DNA of 64,000 bases from AAA164-E04 sp964342825 (lineage in GTDB: Bacteria; Verrucomicrobiota; Verrucomicrobiia; Limisphaerales; AAA164-E04). The position numbers and the translations under genes were made by a program. The notes beneath the pieces were generated by a model. It was not told the origin of the DNA and did no database searches. It saw only the letters and a list, made by a program, of their open reading frames with translations. The stretch is taken from the NCBI GenBank assembly GCA_964342825.1, contig CAYFHO010000013.1, positions 1 to 64,000 of the forward strand, read 5' to 3'. Numbering within the stretch: position 1 is the first letter of the stretch; each line of letters opens with the position of its first letter. Shown piece after piece: positions 40,942-49,306 of this stretch.

Positions 40942-42443
40942 TGACGTACCTGGGGATTCCAGATTGGTGCGTTATTGTTTTCTACATCCTGGGAATCGTT
41001 GTCATGGGGGTTCTGCTTGGCAGAGGGCAGAAAGGGGCTCGTGATTATTTCCTTGGTGGGCGAAATATTCCCTGGTGGGGAGTAGGTTTATCCATCCTGG
41101 CAACCGAAACCAGTGCCCTGACATTCATCGGCGTTCCAGCTTTGGCATATGGCAGTAATCTGACTTTTATACAGATTGTCATCGGTTATGTCCTGGCTCG
41201 AGTTGTTCTGACCATTTGGATTGCTCCCTATTATTTTCGAGGTGAAATATTTTCTCCTTATGCGCTGATTGATCAAACCTTTGGGAGCGGAGCCAGAATG
41301 ACCGCAGCCGCCTTTTTCCTGATTGCCGGTACCCTGGCAGCCGGAGTTAGGGTTTATGTGACATGCATCCCCATTCAGCTGATGCTTGGATTAACCGATG
41401 GAGGCATCATTTGGGCCATCTTATTGTTTGTCGGCCTGTCATTGATTTATACTTACATCGGAGGATTGAAATCCGTTGTCTGGACTGATGCCGTGCAGTT
41501 TGGATTGTTTTTTATCGGTGGATTGTTTGTGGTGTGGTACCTGCCTCGGCTCTACGGAGGAGGGGCTGAATTGTTCAGGGACTCATTGGATGCTGGAAAA
41601 TGGCAATGGTTTCATGGGGGATTCTCTCTCAGCATGCCCTTCAATATTTGGATGGGTGTGTTTGGGGCGATCTTTTTAACCATGTCCACTCATGGAGCGG
41701 ATCAACTCATTGTTCAACGCGTTCTGGCATGCAGAGATCTTAAGGAAGGACGCAAAGCACTCATTTTGAGCGCGGTCTTGATCCTTCCCTTGATGTTATT
41801 GTTTTTGATCATTGGAATTTTTCTTTGGACCTTTTATCAAAAATTCCCCGATATGAAGATCGCCGTTCCGGAAATCCGTCCCGGTGTGCAGAAGGCAGAT
41901 TATATCTTTCCCATCTTTATCCTTTCGGAACTACCTGCAGGTTTAAAAGGATTTCTGGTTGTCGGGATTATTTCGGCAGCCATGTCATCGGTCAGTTCCG
42001 CTCTCTCCGCTTTGGCCTCGGTATCGACCATGGATTTCTATCAACGATGGTTCAGAAGCTATCAAGACGAAGCTTCACAGTTAAAGTTCAGCCGAGTATC
42101 CACTTTGATCTGGGCAGTGCTCCTGGTAGGGGTGGCCTGGTGGACGAAGAGTCAACCCACAGTTTTGAATGTCGCATTTAGTTTGAGCGGATTAACTGCC
42201 GGAGGATTGTTGGGGGCTTTGATGCTCTCCCTTGTGCTGCGTGGCAGGCAAAGGCCTGGCTGGCCTTTGATGATTGGGATGTGTGTGAGCCTTGCGGTGG
42301 TTTTTTATGTAAAGACATACCATGGAGAGGTGATTGCCTGGCCCTGGTTTACCTTGATTGGGTTGTTGACCACCGTGATTGTTTGTATCGCATTGATGTT
42401 GATCAGTGGGCAGAAGGGGACGCTCAAGTCTCGACAGACTTGA
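40941..42443 (+). CDS. Sodium:solute symporter (SSS family)
   Basis: A 500-residue integral membrane protein with about 13 hydrophobic segments. Family signatures include DYFLGGRNIPWWGVGLSIL near residue 40 and the following ATETSALTFIGVPALAYG. YTYIGGLKSVVWTDAVQ and the sodium-site-like helix AAMSSVSSALSALASVSTMD are also seen. It should import a small solute such as a sugar, vitamin or amino acid with sodium; the substrate cannot be told. The open frame extends upstream to 40896, but ATG 40941 overlaps the previous stop codon and gives a proper N-terminus. It converges on the next gene with a 20-bp overlap. Confidence 0.93.
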   Translation: MTYLGIPDWCVIVFYILGIVVMGVLLGRGQKGARDYFLGGRNIPWWGVGLSILATETSALTFIGVPALAYGSNLTFIQIVIGYVLARVVLTIWIAPYYFRGEIFSPYALIDQTFGSGARMTAAAFFLIAGTLAAGVRVYVTCIPIQLMLGLTDGGIIWAILLFVGLSLIYTYIGGLKSVVWTDAVQFGLFFIGGLFVVWYLPRLYGGGAELFRDSLDAGKWQWFHGGFSLSMPFNIWMGVFGAIFLTMSTHGADQLIVQRVLACRDLKEGRKALILSAVLILPLMLLFLIIGIFLWTFYQKFPDMKIAVPEIRPGVQKADYIFPIFILSELPAGLKGFLVVGIISAAMSSVSSALSALASVSTMDFYQRWFRSYQDEASQLKFSRVSTLIWAVLLVGVAWWTKSQPTVLNVAFSLSGLTAGGLLGALMLSLVLRGRQRPGWPLMIGMCVSLAVVFYVKTYHGEVIAWPWFTLIGLLTTVIVCIALMLISGQKGTLKSRQT

Positions 42444-42444
42444 G
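42423..42444. terminator. Perfect hairpin spanning two convergent stop codons
   Basis: CTCAAGTCT (42423-42431) and AGACTTGAG (42436-42444) make a 9-bp perfect stem with a CGAC loop. Both stop codons lie in the arms (plus TGA at 42441-42443, minus TGA at 42424-42426). It lacks a T-tract, so termination is a suggestion. Its symmetry would serve both strands. Confidence 0.5.
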
Positions 42445-43182
42445 GGCCTGAAATCTTAAAAACATTTCACCCTGAACGGATCGGTGTTCGACACATTCAA
42501 AACGAGCCGCATCGATCAGGTTTGGAACTCCAATTCCATCGCTAATGGTCGCATTCGTTTTGCCTCCGAAAACCCAGGGGCAAATCGTTAGAAAAATTTC
42601 ATCCACCAATTGATGTCGAAAAAACGCGTCGTTCAATTGACCTCCACCTTCCAAAACCATTCGATCAATGCCCCAATGACTTTTGAGCCAGCCCGTCATG
42701 AAGTTCCAGTCGATTTGTGAATTTCCAAATGATTGGACTTCAACCCAGGGCTTCGTTTTGAACTTTGGTTCGCAAAAACATTTTCCTGATTCGGTTGTCA
42801 CAATCAATATCTGGGAAAAATCTTTCTGAAACACGAGGCATTCGGGATTGATCTTGCCTGAGGCGCTGACAATGATCCTTTTGTTGTGAGAGTGAAGACT
42901 GTTTTTCTTTCGCAGATGGATAAACTTATTAGTGCCGGGACCTAAATCGACTGCTCCTTGTTCCACGGTATTGCGTCCGCAAATAACTGCATCCATGGAT
43001 GCCCTTATCTTCAACATTCGATGATGATCGCGAGGGCTTCCGAATTCAGACATCGAACCAGATTCAACATCACCGTTCGAACATCGATCTGACAAGCGAG
43101 GTCCACTGACCTTTCCATCCGCTGTCATGGCCATGTTGACAGCAATCCATGGGCGACGAGTTTTGGTCAGTGGGGGCTTCAT
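42424..43182 (-). CDS. RibD/DHFR-like reductase domain protein
   Basis: A 252-residue protein of the dihydrofolate reductase-like fold seen in the reductase half of RibD. It opens with PWIAVNMAMTADGKVSG, then has SMDAVICGRNTVEQGAVDLG and the C-terminal DRMVLEGGGQLNDAFFRHQLVDE, all characteristic of RibD_C proteins. It lacks the deaminase domain. The likely role is NADPH-dependent reduction of a pyrimidine intermediate of riboflavin synthesis, or a related reduction. It follows queA on the minus strand with a 14-bp gap, so both may share an mRNA. Confidence 0.85.
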   Translation of the reverse strand: MKPPLTKTRRPWIAVNMAMTADGKVSGPRLSDRCSNGDVESGSMSEFGSPRDHHRMLKIRASMDAVICGRNTVEQGAVDLGPGTNKFIHLRKKNSLHSHNKRIIVSASGKINPECLVFQKDFSQILIVTTESGKCFCEPKFKTKPWVEVQSFGNSQIDWNFMTGWLKSHWGIDRMVLEGGGQLNDAFFRHQLVDEIFLTICPWVFGGKTNATISDGIGVPNLIDAARFECVEHRSVQGEMFLRFQALKSVET

Positions 43183-43196
43183 GGTGTGTTTTCAGT

Positions 43197-44297
43197 CTAC
43201 TCAATCAGCATCGCGTCGCCATAACTGAAAAAACGATACTCATTATCAATGGCCTCTTGATAAACACGCTTGATGCGGTCGACTCCTTGCAAATCTCCTG
43301 GAGAAGCAAAGGCTGAAACCAGCATGATCAAGCTGCTCATGGGGAGGTGGAAATTGGTGATTAAACGATCCACCAGTTTAAAAGTATGGGGAGGATAAAT
43401 AAAAATATCTGTGCTCTTACTGAAGGAACAAATCGGATCGCCAGGTTTCCAGTATTTGGCCAGAGATTCCAGAACCCTTAAACTCGTGGTTCCAACTGCT
43501 GTTATTTTACCATGACGTTGGCGAGTTTCATTGATCATTTTCAAAGATTGCTCGGAAACCATGTATCTTTCTTCATGCATTTTGTGATCTGCAATCCTTT
43601 CAGCTTTTACGGGATTAAAGGTTCCAAGCCCAACGTGCAGTGTGATGTAAGCGATGCGGACGCCCTTGTCTTGAATGGTCTTCAATAATTGAGGAGTAAA
43701 GTGGAGACCTGCTGTAGGGGCGGCAACAGATCCCGCTGATTTTGCATACACCGTTTGATATCTCTCCTTGTCCTCAGAAGTGGGGGATTGATCACGATGA
43801 ATGTAAGGGGGAAGGGGAACCTCACCATGCCTTTCCAAAATATCCAATACTTGGGCACCTTCTGCAAACCTGACAAGATACTGACCTTCTTCTGTTTTTT
43901 GGGTGACCTCCACTAAGATCCCTGTCCGTTGGCCTTTCCTGTCATAAAGTTCAATGACAGTTCCCGGATGGGCTCGTTTGCCGGGTTTCAACATCGTCAG
44001 CCATTCCTGATCCCCAATTTGTTCAACGAGGAGTAGTTCCATTTTACCTCCTGATGAAGCCTTTTCACCTCTCAGCCTTGAGGGGATGACTTTGGTGTTA
44101 TTCAGCACCAGAAGATCATCCGGATTCAATATTGAAACGATGTCCGTAAATCGTTTGTGCCCGATATTCCCGCTTGAACGTTGGTAATTAAGCAATCTTG
44201 ATTCATCGCGGGAACCTTGGATCGGGTGTTGTGCGATGAGTTCCTCCGGCAAATCAAAATGAAATGCCCTAGTTTCTATGGATGATGGATCTGTCAC
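43197..44297 (-). CDS. queA: S-adenosylmethionine:tRNA ribosyltransferase-isomerase
   Basis: The 366-residue enzyme adds the ribosyl part of SAM to preQ1-tRNA and makes epoxyqueuosine at the wobble position. Signature stretches are FHFDLPEELIAQHPI at the N-terminus, LVLNNTKVIPSRLRG, the AAPTAGLHFTPQLL motif, YITLHVGLGTFNPV and TNFHLPMSSLIMLVSAFA. Length is normal. It is divergent from the dcw cluster, with its start codon about 476 bp from that of mraZ. Confidence 0.97.
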   Translation of the reverse strand: MTDPSSIETRAFHFDLPEELIAQHPIQGSRDESRLLNYQRSSGNIGHKRFTDIVSILNPDDLLVLNNTKVIPSRLRGEKASSGGKMELLLVEQIGDQEWLTMLKPGKRAHPGTVIELYDRKGQRTGILVEVTQKTEEGQYLVRFAEGAQVLDILERHGEVPLPPYIHRDQSPTSEDKERYQTVYAKSAGSVAAPTAGLHFTPQLLKTIQDKGVRIAYITLHVGLGTFNPVKAERIADHKMHEERYMVSEQSLKMINETRQRHGKITAVGTTSLRVLESLAKYWKPGDPICSFSKSTDIFIYPPHTFKLVDRLITNFHLPMSSLIMLVSAFASPGDLQGVDRIKRVYQEAIDNEYRFFSYGDAMLIE

Positions 44298-44773
44298 AAT
44301 TTGAAAAGACGATTTATTTATATCCCGTTCAATTGCAATAAAACAATTTTATGGTAACTTGTATTTCATTCCAAAAGGTTCAGTCACCTGCATTCTGTTT
44401 ATTCTGTGAGTTATCGCAATTAGAGGCAGCAAGGAACGACGCAAAAGAATGCAGGTAGGGGAAGAAACACGAGGAAAGACTGGGGCCCGGAAGGAGACCA
44501 GACAGAAAAGTGTGTGTCAAAATGTGGGGAAATCAAAAGTTGTATTCAGAGCCCCTTGTTGATGCGGATGGTTATGTCTGACTCGATAAATGCGTAAGTG
44601 GCAAATTGCAAATTTATCGATAAAGTGTCGTAAAAAGCAGTATTTCTATCGTCGTTTTCTGCCTTCATCTCCTTGGTAGAATTTTTTCAAAGCATTCGTT
44701 ACGTGTTTTTTTGTATTGACGTGGTGTCAGGTTGTGACACTCTGTGTTGGTCTAGCCCAAATTGTGGTCATTT
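44298..44773 (+). other. Long leader upstream of mraZ
   Basis: This stretch of about 476 bp separates queA and mraZ. It should hold the promoters of both genes and the control region of the dcw cluster. MraZ proteins usually bind clustered G-rich boxes upstream of their own gene. Here GGGG-containing boxes occur at 44456-44462, 44480-44486 and 44526-44531, but not with the regular spacing of known MraZ sites. The middle is purine-rich on the plus strand. I see no tRNA and no known riboswitch, and no small gene is supported. Confidence 0.35.
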
Positions 44774-45262
44774 ATGGCCACTGGTGTTTTTTGTGTTGTT
44801 GTGGTTTCTGACTCGCCCATTTTTCTTGGTTCCTTTGAGCCGAGGCTCGACTCCAAAAGGAGAATTCAAATTTCTCACTCTTGGAGGACGGCAGCTGGTG
44901 CCACGACGTTTGCTTTGGTTAAGTGGCAGAATGACACTTCCATGCCCCCTTGTGTGCTTGGGATGTTGCCTCCGCTGCTGAATCAATTGATTGGAAAAAT
45001 GAATGAGCGTCCATTCTCAGACCCACAGGCTGAAAATGTGAGACGATCTCTCTCCAAAGACGCGGCTTTGGTGGAGTTGGATGGCACGGGCAGATTGATG
45101 TTGCCAGTGAACCTGATGAAGGTCACTGGTTTGGAACCAAGAAGTAAAGTGGTCGTTGTTGGGATGTTTGATCGATTCCAGATCTGGAATCACGACGTCT
45201 ACCACCAAGGTGTGAGTGTCAAAGATGATGAAGCTTACGCTGAGGCTATCAAACTTTTTTAA
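44774..45262 (+). CDS. mraZ: MraZ transcriptional regulator
   Basis: A protein of 150-162 residues with two SpoVT/AbrB-like MraZ repeats. The first is FLGSFEPRLDSKRRIQI and the second VELDGTGRLMLPVNLMKVTGL, each containing the D-x-K/G-R core. MraZ is a DNA-binding regulator of the dcw operon and the first gene of it in most bacteria. The N-terminus is uncertain. ATG 44774 gives 162 residues with a hydrophobic extension not seen in the family, while GTG 44801 would give 153. Neither has a clear Shine-Dalgarno. Family members usually have about 140-150 residues, which favours the shorter form. Confidence 0.88.
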   Translation: MATGVFCVVVVSDSPIFLGSFEPRLDSKRRIQISHSWRTAAGATTFALVKWQNDTSMPPCVLGMLPPLLNQLIGKMNERPFSDPQAENVRRSLSKDAALVELDGTGRLMLPVNLMKVTGLEPRSKVVVVGMFDRFQIWNHDVYHQGVSVKDDEAYAEAIKLF

Positions 45263-45270
45263 AGCATCAG

Positions 45271-45819
45271 ATGAATCTGAAGAAATACATGTCAAATGGC
45301 CTTGTTGTTGAGGATATGAATCAACTTCATGGTCGATACATTCCCTCCAAACCGGGAATGATTCCCCGATTTGATCAACGCAGAATGGGGGCAGTTCGTG
45401 CCAATCGAGGGCATCGAGGGGGAAGACACATCGTTTTTGGTTCTAAATCAGATGCACAGATTTCAAATCCAGGCCCTATGAATAAACCGCACCAAAACGA
45501 GCAATCTTCCGGCGCACACCGGAAGATTGCTGTTTCCTTTTCAGGTGATTCCGCATCCAAACAACCCAGGAATGGTGTGCACAAGCGCTCCCTCAAAGGG
45601 GAATCCTCCTTTAGCAGGCAGAAGGATAAGGCGGTTCAGCAAGATTTATTTGAGAAGGTCATACCAGTCAGTAAGGGAGCTGAGGTAGATGAGAATTTTG
45701 AAATCCAGGTTCAGTATTTCAAACCCGTCGCCGAAGTGGCGCACGAATTCCCGGTTCGACGGCCTGGTTTCTGGAAAAGATTTTGGCAATCCGTATCGAA
45801 GTGGTTGAGAAAAGGTTGA
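45271..45819 (+). CDS. Unknown basic protein between mraZ and rsmH
   Basis: I do not recognise this 182-residue protein. It is rich in arginine, lysine, serine and glycine. The N-terminal part has RFDQRRMGAVRANRGHRGG and looks unstructured. The C-terminus GFWKRFWQSVSKWLRKG would form an amphipathic helix with a basic face and tryptophans, like the membrane-targeting helices of FtsA or MinD. It may be a cytoplasmic protein that docks on the membrane. It begins 8 bp after mraZ and ends 10 bp before rsmH, so it is embedded in the dcw operon. A 13-bp hairpin resembling a terminator lies inside its coding sequence at 45500-45531. ATG 45289 is another possible start. Confidence 0.6.
   Translation: MNLKKYMSNGLVVEDMNQLHGRYIPSKPGMIPRFDQRRMGAVRANRGHRGGRHIVFGSKSDAQISNPGPMNKPHQNEQSSGAHRKIAVSFSGDSASKQPRNGVHKRSLKGESSFSRQKDKAVQQDLFEKVIPVSKGAEVDENFEIQVQYFKPVAEVAHEFPVRRPGFWKRFWQSVSKWLRKG
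45500..45540 (+). terminator. Terminator-like hairpin inside a dcw gene
   Basis: AGCAATCTTCCGG (45500-45512) and CCGGAAGATTGCT (45519-45531) form a 13-bp perfect stem with a CGCACA loop, followed by the T-rich GTTTCCTTTT. The left flank has AAAA, so the form suits both strands. It lies within the coding sequence of the unknown gene at 45271-45819. It may act as an attenuator between mraZ and the rest of the operon. Confidence 0.6.
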
Positions 45820-45829
45820 ATTGAGATGC

Positions 45830-46840
45830 ATGGATCAACCCTTTCAACACATCTCTGTCCTTCTAGAGGAAACCATGGAGGCCATGGCTCCGGTACCCGG
45901 AGGGGTATATCTGGATATGACACTGGGTGGCGCGGGGCATTCGAGCAGGATACTGGAGCTGAGTGCACCTGATGGAAAGCTTTATGCCGTTGATCGTGAT
46001 CAGGATGCAATTGCCCATGCATCCGAGCGGTTGAAGCCGCACGAAGGTAGATTTGAGATTCGGTGCTGCCGGTTTTCGGAAGTAGCCGATTGGGTGGATA
46101 AGGCTGCTTGCGATGCAGTTTTGATGGATTTGGGGATCAGTTCGCCCCAGGTGGATTGGGGACACAGGGGATTTAGTTTTTTGAAAGACGGGAACTTGGA
46201 TATGCGAATGGGGAAGGATGAGGTGACTACTGCCGCCGATATCGTGAACCAATGGAGTGAAGATGAATTGATTCGTCTTTTTCGAGCCTACGGTGAAGAG
46301 CCAAGGTCACGCCGTATTGCGAGGGCGATTGTTGAGGCCAGGTCGTTGAAACCATTTGAGACTACCTTGGATTTGGCGGGATGCATCGAGAAAGTCATTG
46401 GCAGGCGAGGGGACAAGATCCATCCGGCAACCAAAGTCTTTCAGGCTCTGAGACTGCAGGTCAATGATGAACTGGGGCAGTTGGCAAAAGGGATGGTAGC
46501 CGCCTGGAAAGTGCTGAAAGAGGGAGGGCGATTGGTGACCATTTCCTTTCATTCACTGGAGGCAAGAATGGTGAAACAGTTCGGAAATTATTGGTCAAGA
46601 GATTATCTCCCGGGTGATGCGATGGACACACCGGGATTGAGAAAACCCAAGGCAGCAGTTGCCAAATGGGCGCCAAGGAAAGCTGTGAAGCCTTCCGTTG
46701 CGGAAACCAAAAGGAACTTTCGAGCACGCAGCGCCCAGTTAAGGACCATCGTTAAGATAAAAGATTTACCTTTGGGAGAAGAAATGGACTGGCAGCAACA
46801 GTCATTCGGTTCGATGAATGCCAGACCTTTTGGCTCTTGA
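45830..46840 (+). CDS. rsmH: 16S rRNA (cytosine-1402-N4)-methyltransferase
   Basis: A protein of about 336 residues, formerly MraW. It methylates C1402 in the ribosomal P site. Family motifs are FQHISVLLEETMEAM at the N-terminus, YLDMTLGGAGHS (SAM binding), VLMDLGISSPQVD, HRGFSFLKDGNLDMRMG and VTISFHSLEARMVKQF. The C-terminus RNFRARSAQLRTI is typical. ATG 45830 gives the family N-terminus; a TTG start three codons earlier is possible. It lies in its usual dcw position upstream of ftsL. Confidence 0.97.
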   Translation: MDQPFQHISVLLEETMEAMAPVPGGVYLDMTLGGAGHSSRILELSAPDGKLYAVDRDQDAIAHASERLKPHEGRFEIRCCRFSEVADWVDKAACDAVLMDLGISSPQVDWGHRGFSFLKDGNLDMRMGKDEVTTAADIVNQWSEDELIRLFRAYGEEPRSRRIARAIVEARSLKPFETTLDLAGCIEKVIGRRGDKIHPATKVFQALRLQVNDELGQLAKGMVAAWKVLKEGGRLVTISFHSLEARMVKQFGNYWSRDYLPGDAMDTPGLRKPKAAVAKWAPRKAVKPSVAETKRNFRARSAQLRTIVKIKDLPLGEEMDWQQQSFGSMNARPFGS

Positions 46841-46853
46841 AATGTTGTAAAAT

Positions 46854-46878
46854 GAAATCGGAAGAGGAAGCCGATTTC
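46854..46878 (+). repeat. Inverted repeat between rsmH and ftsL
   Basis: GAAATCGG (46854-46861) and CCGATTTC (46871-46878) form an 8-bp perfect stem around AAGAGGAAG. It lies in the 93-bp gap after rsmH, with no T-tract following. A second small CCCG/CGGG hairpin comes next. A processing or attenuation site is possible. Confidence 0.4.
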
Positions 46879-46933
46879 GCCCCCGTGAATCGGGTATGTT
46901 AATTGTCGTAAACCATGAAGTCGTTTAGTTTGT

Positions 46934-47353
46934 ATGAATACCTATCATCGTCACACAGAGGCTGTTATCAGCGTCGGATGGCTCGTCCGATGTGCAGCCG
47001 TTTGCCTGGTTTTTGGCGCATCCAGCGTCGGATACCTGCACCAGAAAGAAGCCCTTCATCATAAGGCGGATCAAGTCAGAACTCTGGAACGTGAATTGCG
47101 TTCACTGAAACGCAGCAACCAACTCAAGAAGGAGGAATATGCAGCCCTCACTTCGCCGCAACGCATCGAATTGGAAGTCCGGAAACACCAGCTCGATTTG
47201 GTTGCCCCCAAGCCCGAAAATATTCTTAGCCTCCCTTTGCTTGACCCTCGTTTGGTGATTGCCCCCACCTCGGAGTCGAAACCTTCCGACAAATCTCAAT
47301 ATTCCTTGAGTCGAGTATCCTATTCCCGAGTCAACAGGAGGTATATACCATGA
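46934..47353 (+). CDS. ftsL: FtsL-like division protein
   Basis: A 139-residue single-pass membrane protein. It has a short cytoplasmic N-terminus, a transmembrane segment at about residues 12-34 (GWLVRCAAVCLVFGASSVGY), and a heptad-patterned helix rich in leucine, glutamate and lysine (HKADQVRTLERELRSLKRS). FtsL proteins diverge quickly, so the call rests on size, topology and place between rsmH and ftsI. In the family FtsL joins FtsB and FtsQ to recruit the FtsW-FtsI synthase to the septum. The stop codon overlaps the ftsI start as ATGA. Confidence 0.8.
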   Translation: MNTYHRHTEAVISVGWLVRCAAVCLVFGASSVGYLHQKEALHHKADQVRTLERELRSLKRSNQLKKEEYAALTSPQRIELEVRKHQLDLVAPKPENILSLPLLDPRLVIAPTSESKPSDKSQYSLSRVSYSRVNRRYIP

Positions 47354-49293
47354 AAACATCCAAAAAAACCACGGATGTTGTTCCAGTTCAGCCTCTGCAA
47401 CTTCAGCGAATGTTGACCTTTGCGTGTTTGTTGCTGGTGGGTTTTTGTGTGGTTGTAGGTAAACTGATTTACCTGCAAGTCTATCAGCACGAAGAGCTGT
47501 TGGCCAAAGCTCAACAAAAAACCCAGCGCACCTATCTGCGTGAAACTGAAAGAGGAAAGATTCTGGATCGGCAAGGCGTTTTGCTTGCTACCAATCAACG
47601 GGTAAGAATCTTGTGCGCCAACCTTGCTTTCATTGACCGGTATAATGACAAAATGGCCAAAGCCATTTCGGAATACCTTGGTGTGGATGAGGAAAACATT
47701 CGAAAACGACTTGAATTGGAATATGTGACTCACAAAGGGGAGGAAGTGCTGGATCCGCATGTTCGTTTGAAGGTCAAAGTGAGCAACCAGGAATTCGATG
47801 GTCTCAAGGAATATTTGGCAAGCTATCCATTTGTAGAATCCGAAGAACTCTTGCACGAATCAGAGCAGAAATTCCTGAAGCAAATGAGGCGTTACGGAAT
47901 TTTTGTGGAACCCGTTGAGGATTTCAAACGTGTTTATCCGAACGGGACCATGGCTGCCCATACATTGGGTTACACGCAGTCACGAGAAGAGATTTCCAAT
48001 GGCCACACTGTATTTTTGACTCGTGGGATTGATGGTATCGAGAAAACTTGTGACGATGTCCTGAGTGGAGTCATTGGTTGGCGCCAAACAGAGCTGGCTC
48101 CGGAGATTGGTGAATTGCGTGAGTATCGTCGACTGGACATGGCACCCCGTGCGGGCTTGAACGTTGTGCTGACTCTGGATTCAGGATTGCAGGCGATTGT
48201 TGAGGAAGAACTCAAAGCCGGTATTGAGTTTTCCAAGCCCAAGAGCGCCACGGTCATCATGGTGAGACCTCAAACAGGTGAGATCCTGGCAATGGCCAGT
48301 TACCCCAGCTATGACCCCAACCATCCTGTCACCGCAACATCGGATAATGGCGCCGGTAAAAACCGGGCCATCATGGATCAATTTGAACCTGGCAGTACAT
48401 TTAAATTGGTTTCCATTTCCTCTGCCTTGAGTGAGGGGACTGCCCGTTTAACTGATGTGGTTCACTGTAATCATGGTTATTATTCAAATGGCAAATGGAG
48501 ATTGACCGATGACCATGGCTATGGAGATTTGTCGGTCATGGAAGTCTTTGCCAAATCTTCCAACATTGGTACATATAAGATCATCCGGGAAGTGGGCCAA
48601 CAACGTTTCTTTGAATACATCATGGGATTTGGTTTTGGCCAGAAAACAGGGGTTCAGCTCCCCGGCGAATTAGGAGGAAAGGTGCATCATGTGAAAGATT
48701 GGCGTGATGTGACCATGTCTCGTGTTGCGATCGGATACACCATTTCCGTGACCCCGCTGCAAATTACCATGGCCATGGCGGCGATTGCCAATGGGGGACG
48801 ATTGATGCAACCAATGATCATTGATCGAATTGAGTACCCTGACGGAAAAGTCATGTCTCATTATGATCCACACATGGTTCGTCAGATCATGACACCAGAG
48901 TCTACCAAAGCCATCACCCAGGCCATGACCCAGGTGGTGGGAAACAAAGGGACTGCTCGCCGAGCCAAGCTGGATGATTACACGGTCGCAGGGAAAACGG
49001 GTACAGCACGAAAGATTGTCAATGGTCGCTATGTTCGAAACAAGCATCTGGCCTCGTTTGTTGGTTTTCTTCCCGCTGAATCACCTGAAATTTGCATGTC
49101 GGTGCTCATCAATGAACCGGAAGGCCTGGGGTATGGAGGAATTCATTCCGCGCCCGTTTTCAAGGCCATTGCACAACGTGCAGCGAATTATCTCAATTTG
49201 AAACCAAGCGAGTGGTACCTTCCCGCCGAGGAAATGCCCAAGGATCTGATCGTTCAAACACAGATCGTTCCCGGTGGTTACCTAGCACGTTAA
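47350..49293 (+). CDS. ftsI: Septal penicillin-binding protein (FtsI/PBP3 type)
   Basis: This 647-residue class B transpeptidase crosslinks septal peptidoglycan. One N-terminal transmembrane helix (about residues 17-40) precedes the dimerisation domain. The transpeptidase motifs are intact: S349-T-F-K352, S403-S-N405 and K549-T-G. No PASTA domains follow. The start ATG overlaps the ftsL stop. Its position before murE and in the same operon as ftsW supports the septal role. Confidence 0.95.
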   Translation: MKTSKKTTDVVPVQPLQLQRMLTFACLLLVGFCVVVGKLIYLQVYQHEELLAKAQQKTQRTYLRETERGKILDRQGVLLATNQRVRILCANLAFIDRYNDKMAKAISEYLGVDEENIRKRLELEYVTHKGEEVLDPHVRLKVKVSNQEFDGLKEYLASYPFVESEELLHESEQKFLKQMRRYGIFVEPVEDFKRVYPNGTMAAHTLGYTQSREEISNGHTVFLTRGIDGIEKTCDDVLSGVIGWRQTELAPEIGELREYRRLDMAPRAGLNVVLTLDSGLQAIVEEELKAGIEFSKPKSATVIMVRPQTGEILAMASYPSYDPNHPVTATSDNGAGKNRAIMDQFEPGSTFKLVSISSALSEGTARLTDVVHCNHGYYSNGKWRLTDDHGYGDLSVMEVFAKSSNIGTYKIIREVGQQRFFEYIMGFGFGQKTGVQLPGELGGKVHHVKDWRDVTMSRVAIGYTISVTPLQITMAMAAIANGGRLMQPMIIDRIEYPDGKVMSHYDPHMVRQIMTPESTKAITQAMTQVVGNKGTARRAKLDDYTVAGKTGTARKIVNGRYVRNKHLASFVGFLPAESPEICMSVLINEPEGLGYGGIHSAPVFKAIAQRAANYLNLKPSEWYLPAEEMPKDLIVQTQIVPGGYLAR

Positions 49294-49306
49294 GGAGAAC
49301 AAAATC

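Noticed and set aside
44400..44530. RNase P RNA suggested by a GAGGAAAG stretch
   Set aside because: The following conserved core and the closing ACAGAA-type end do not fit, so the likeness is short and accidental.
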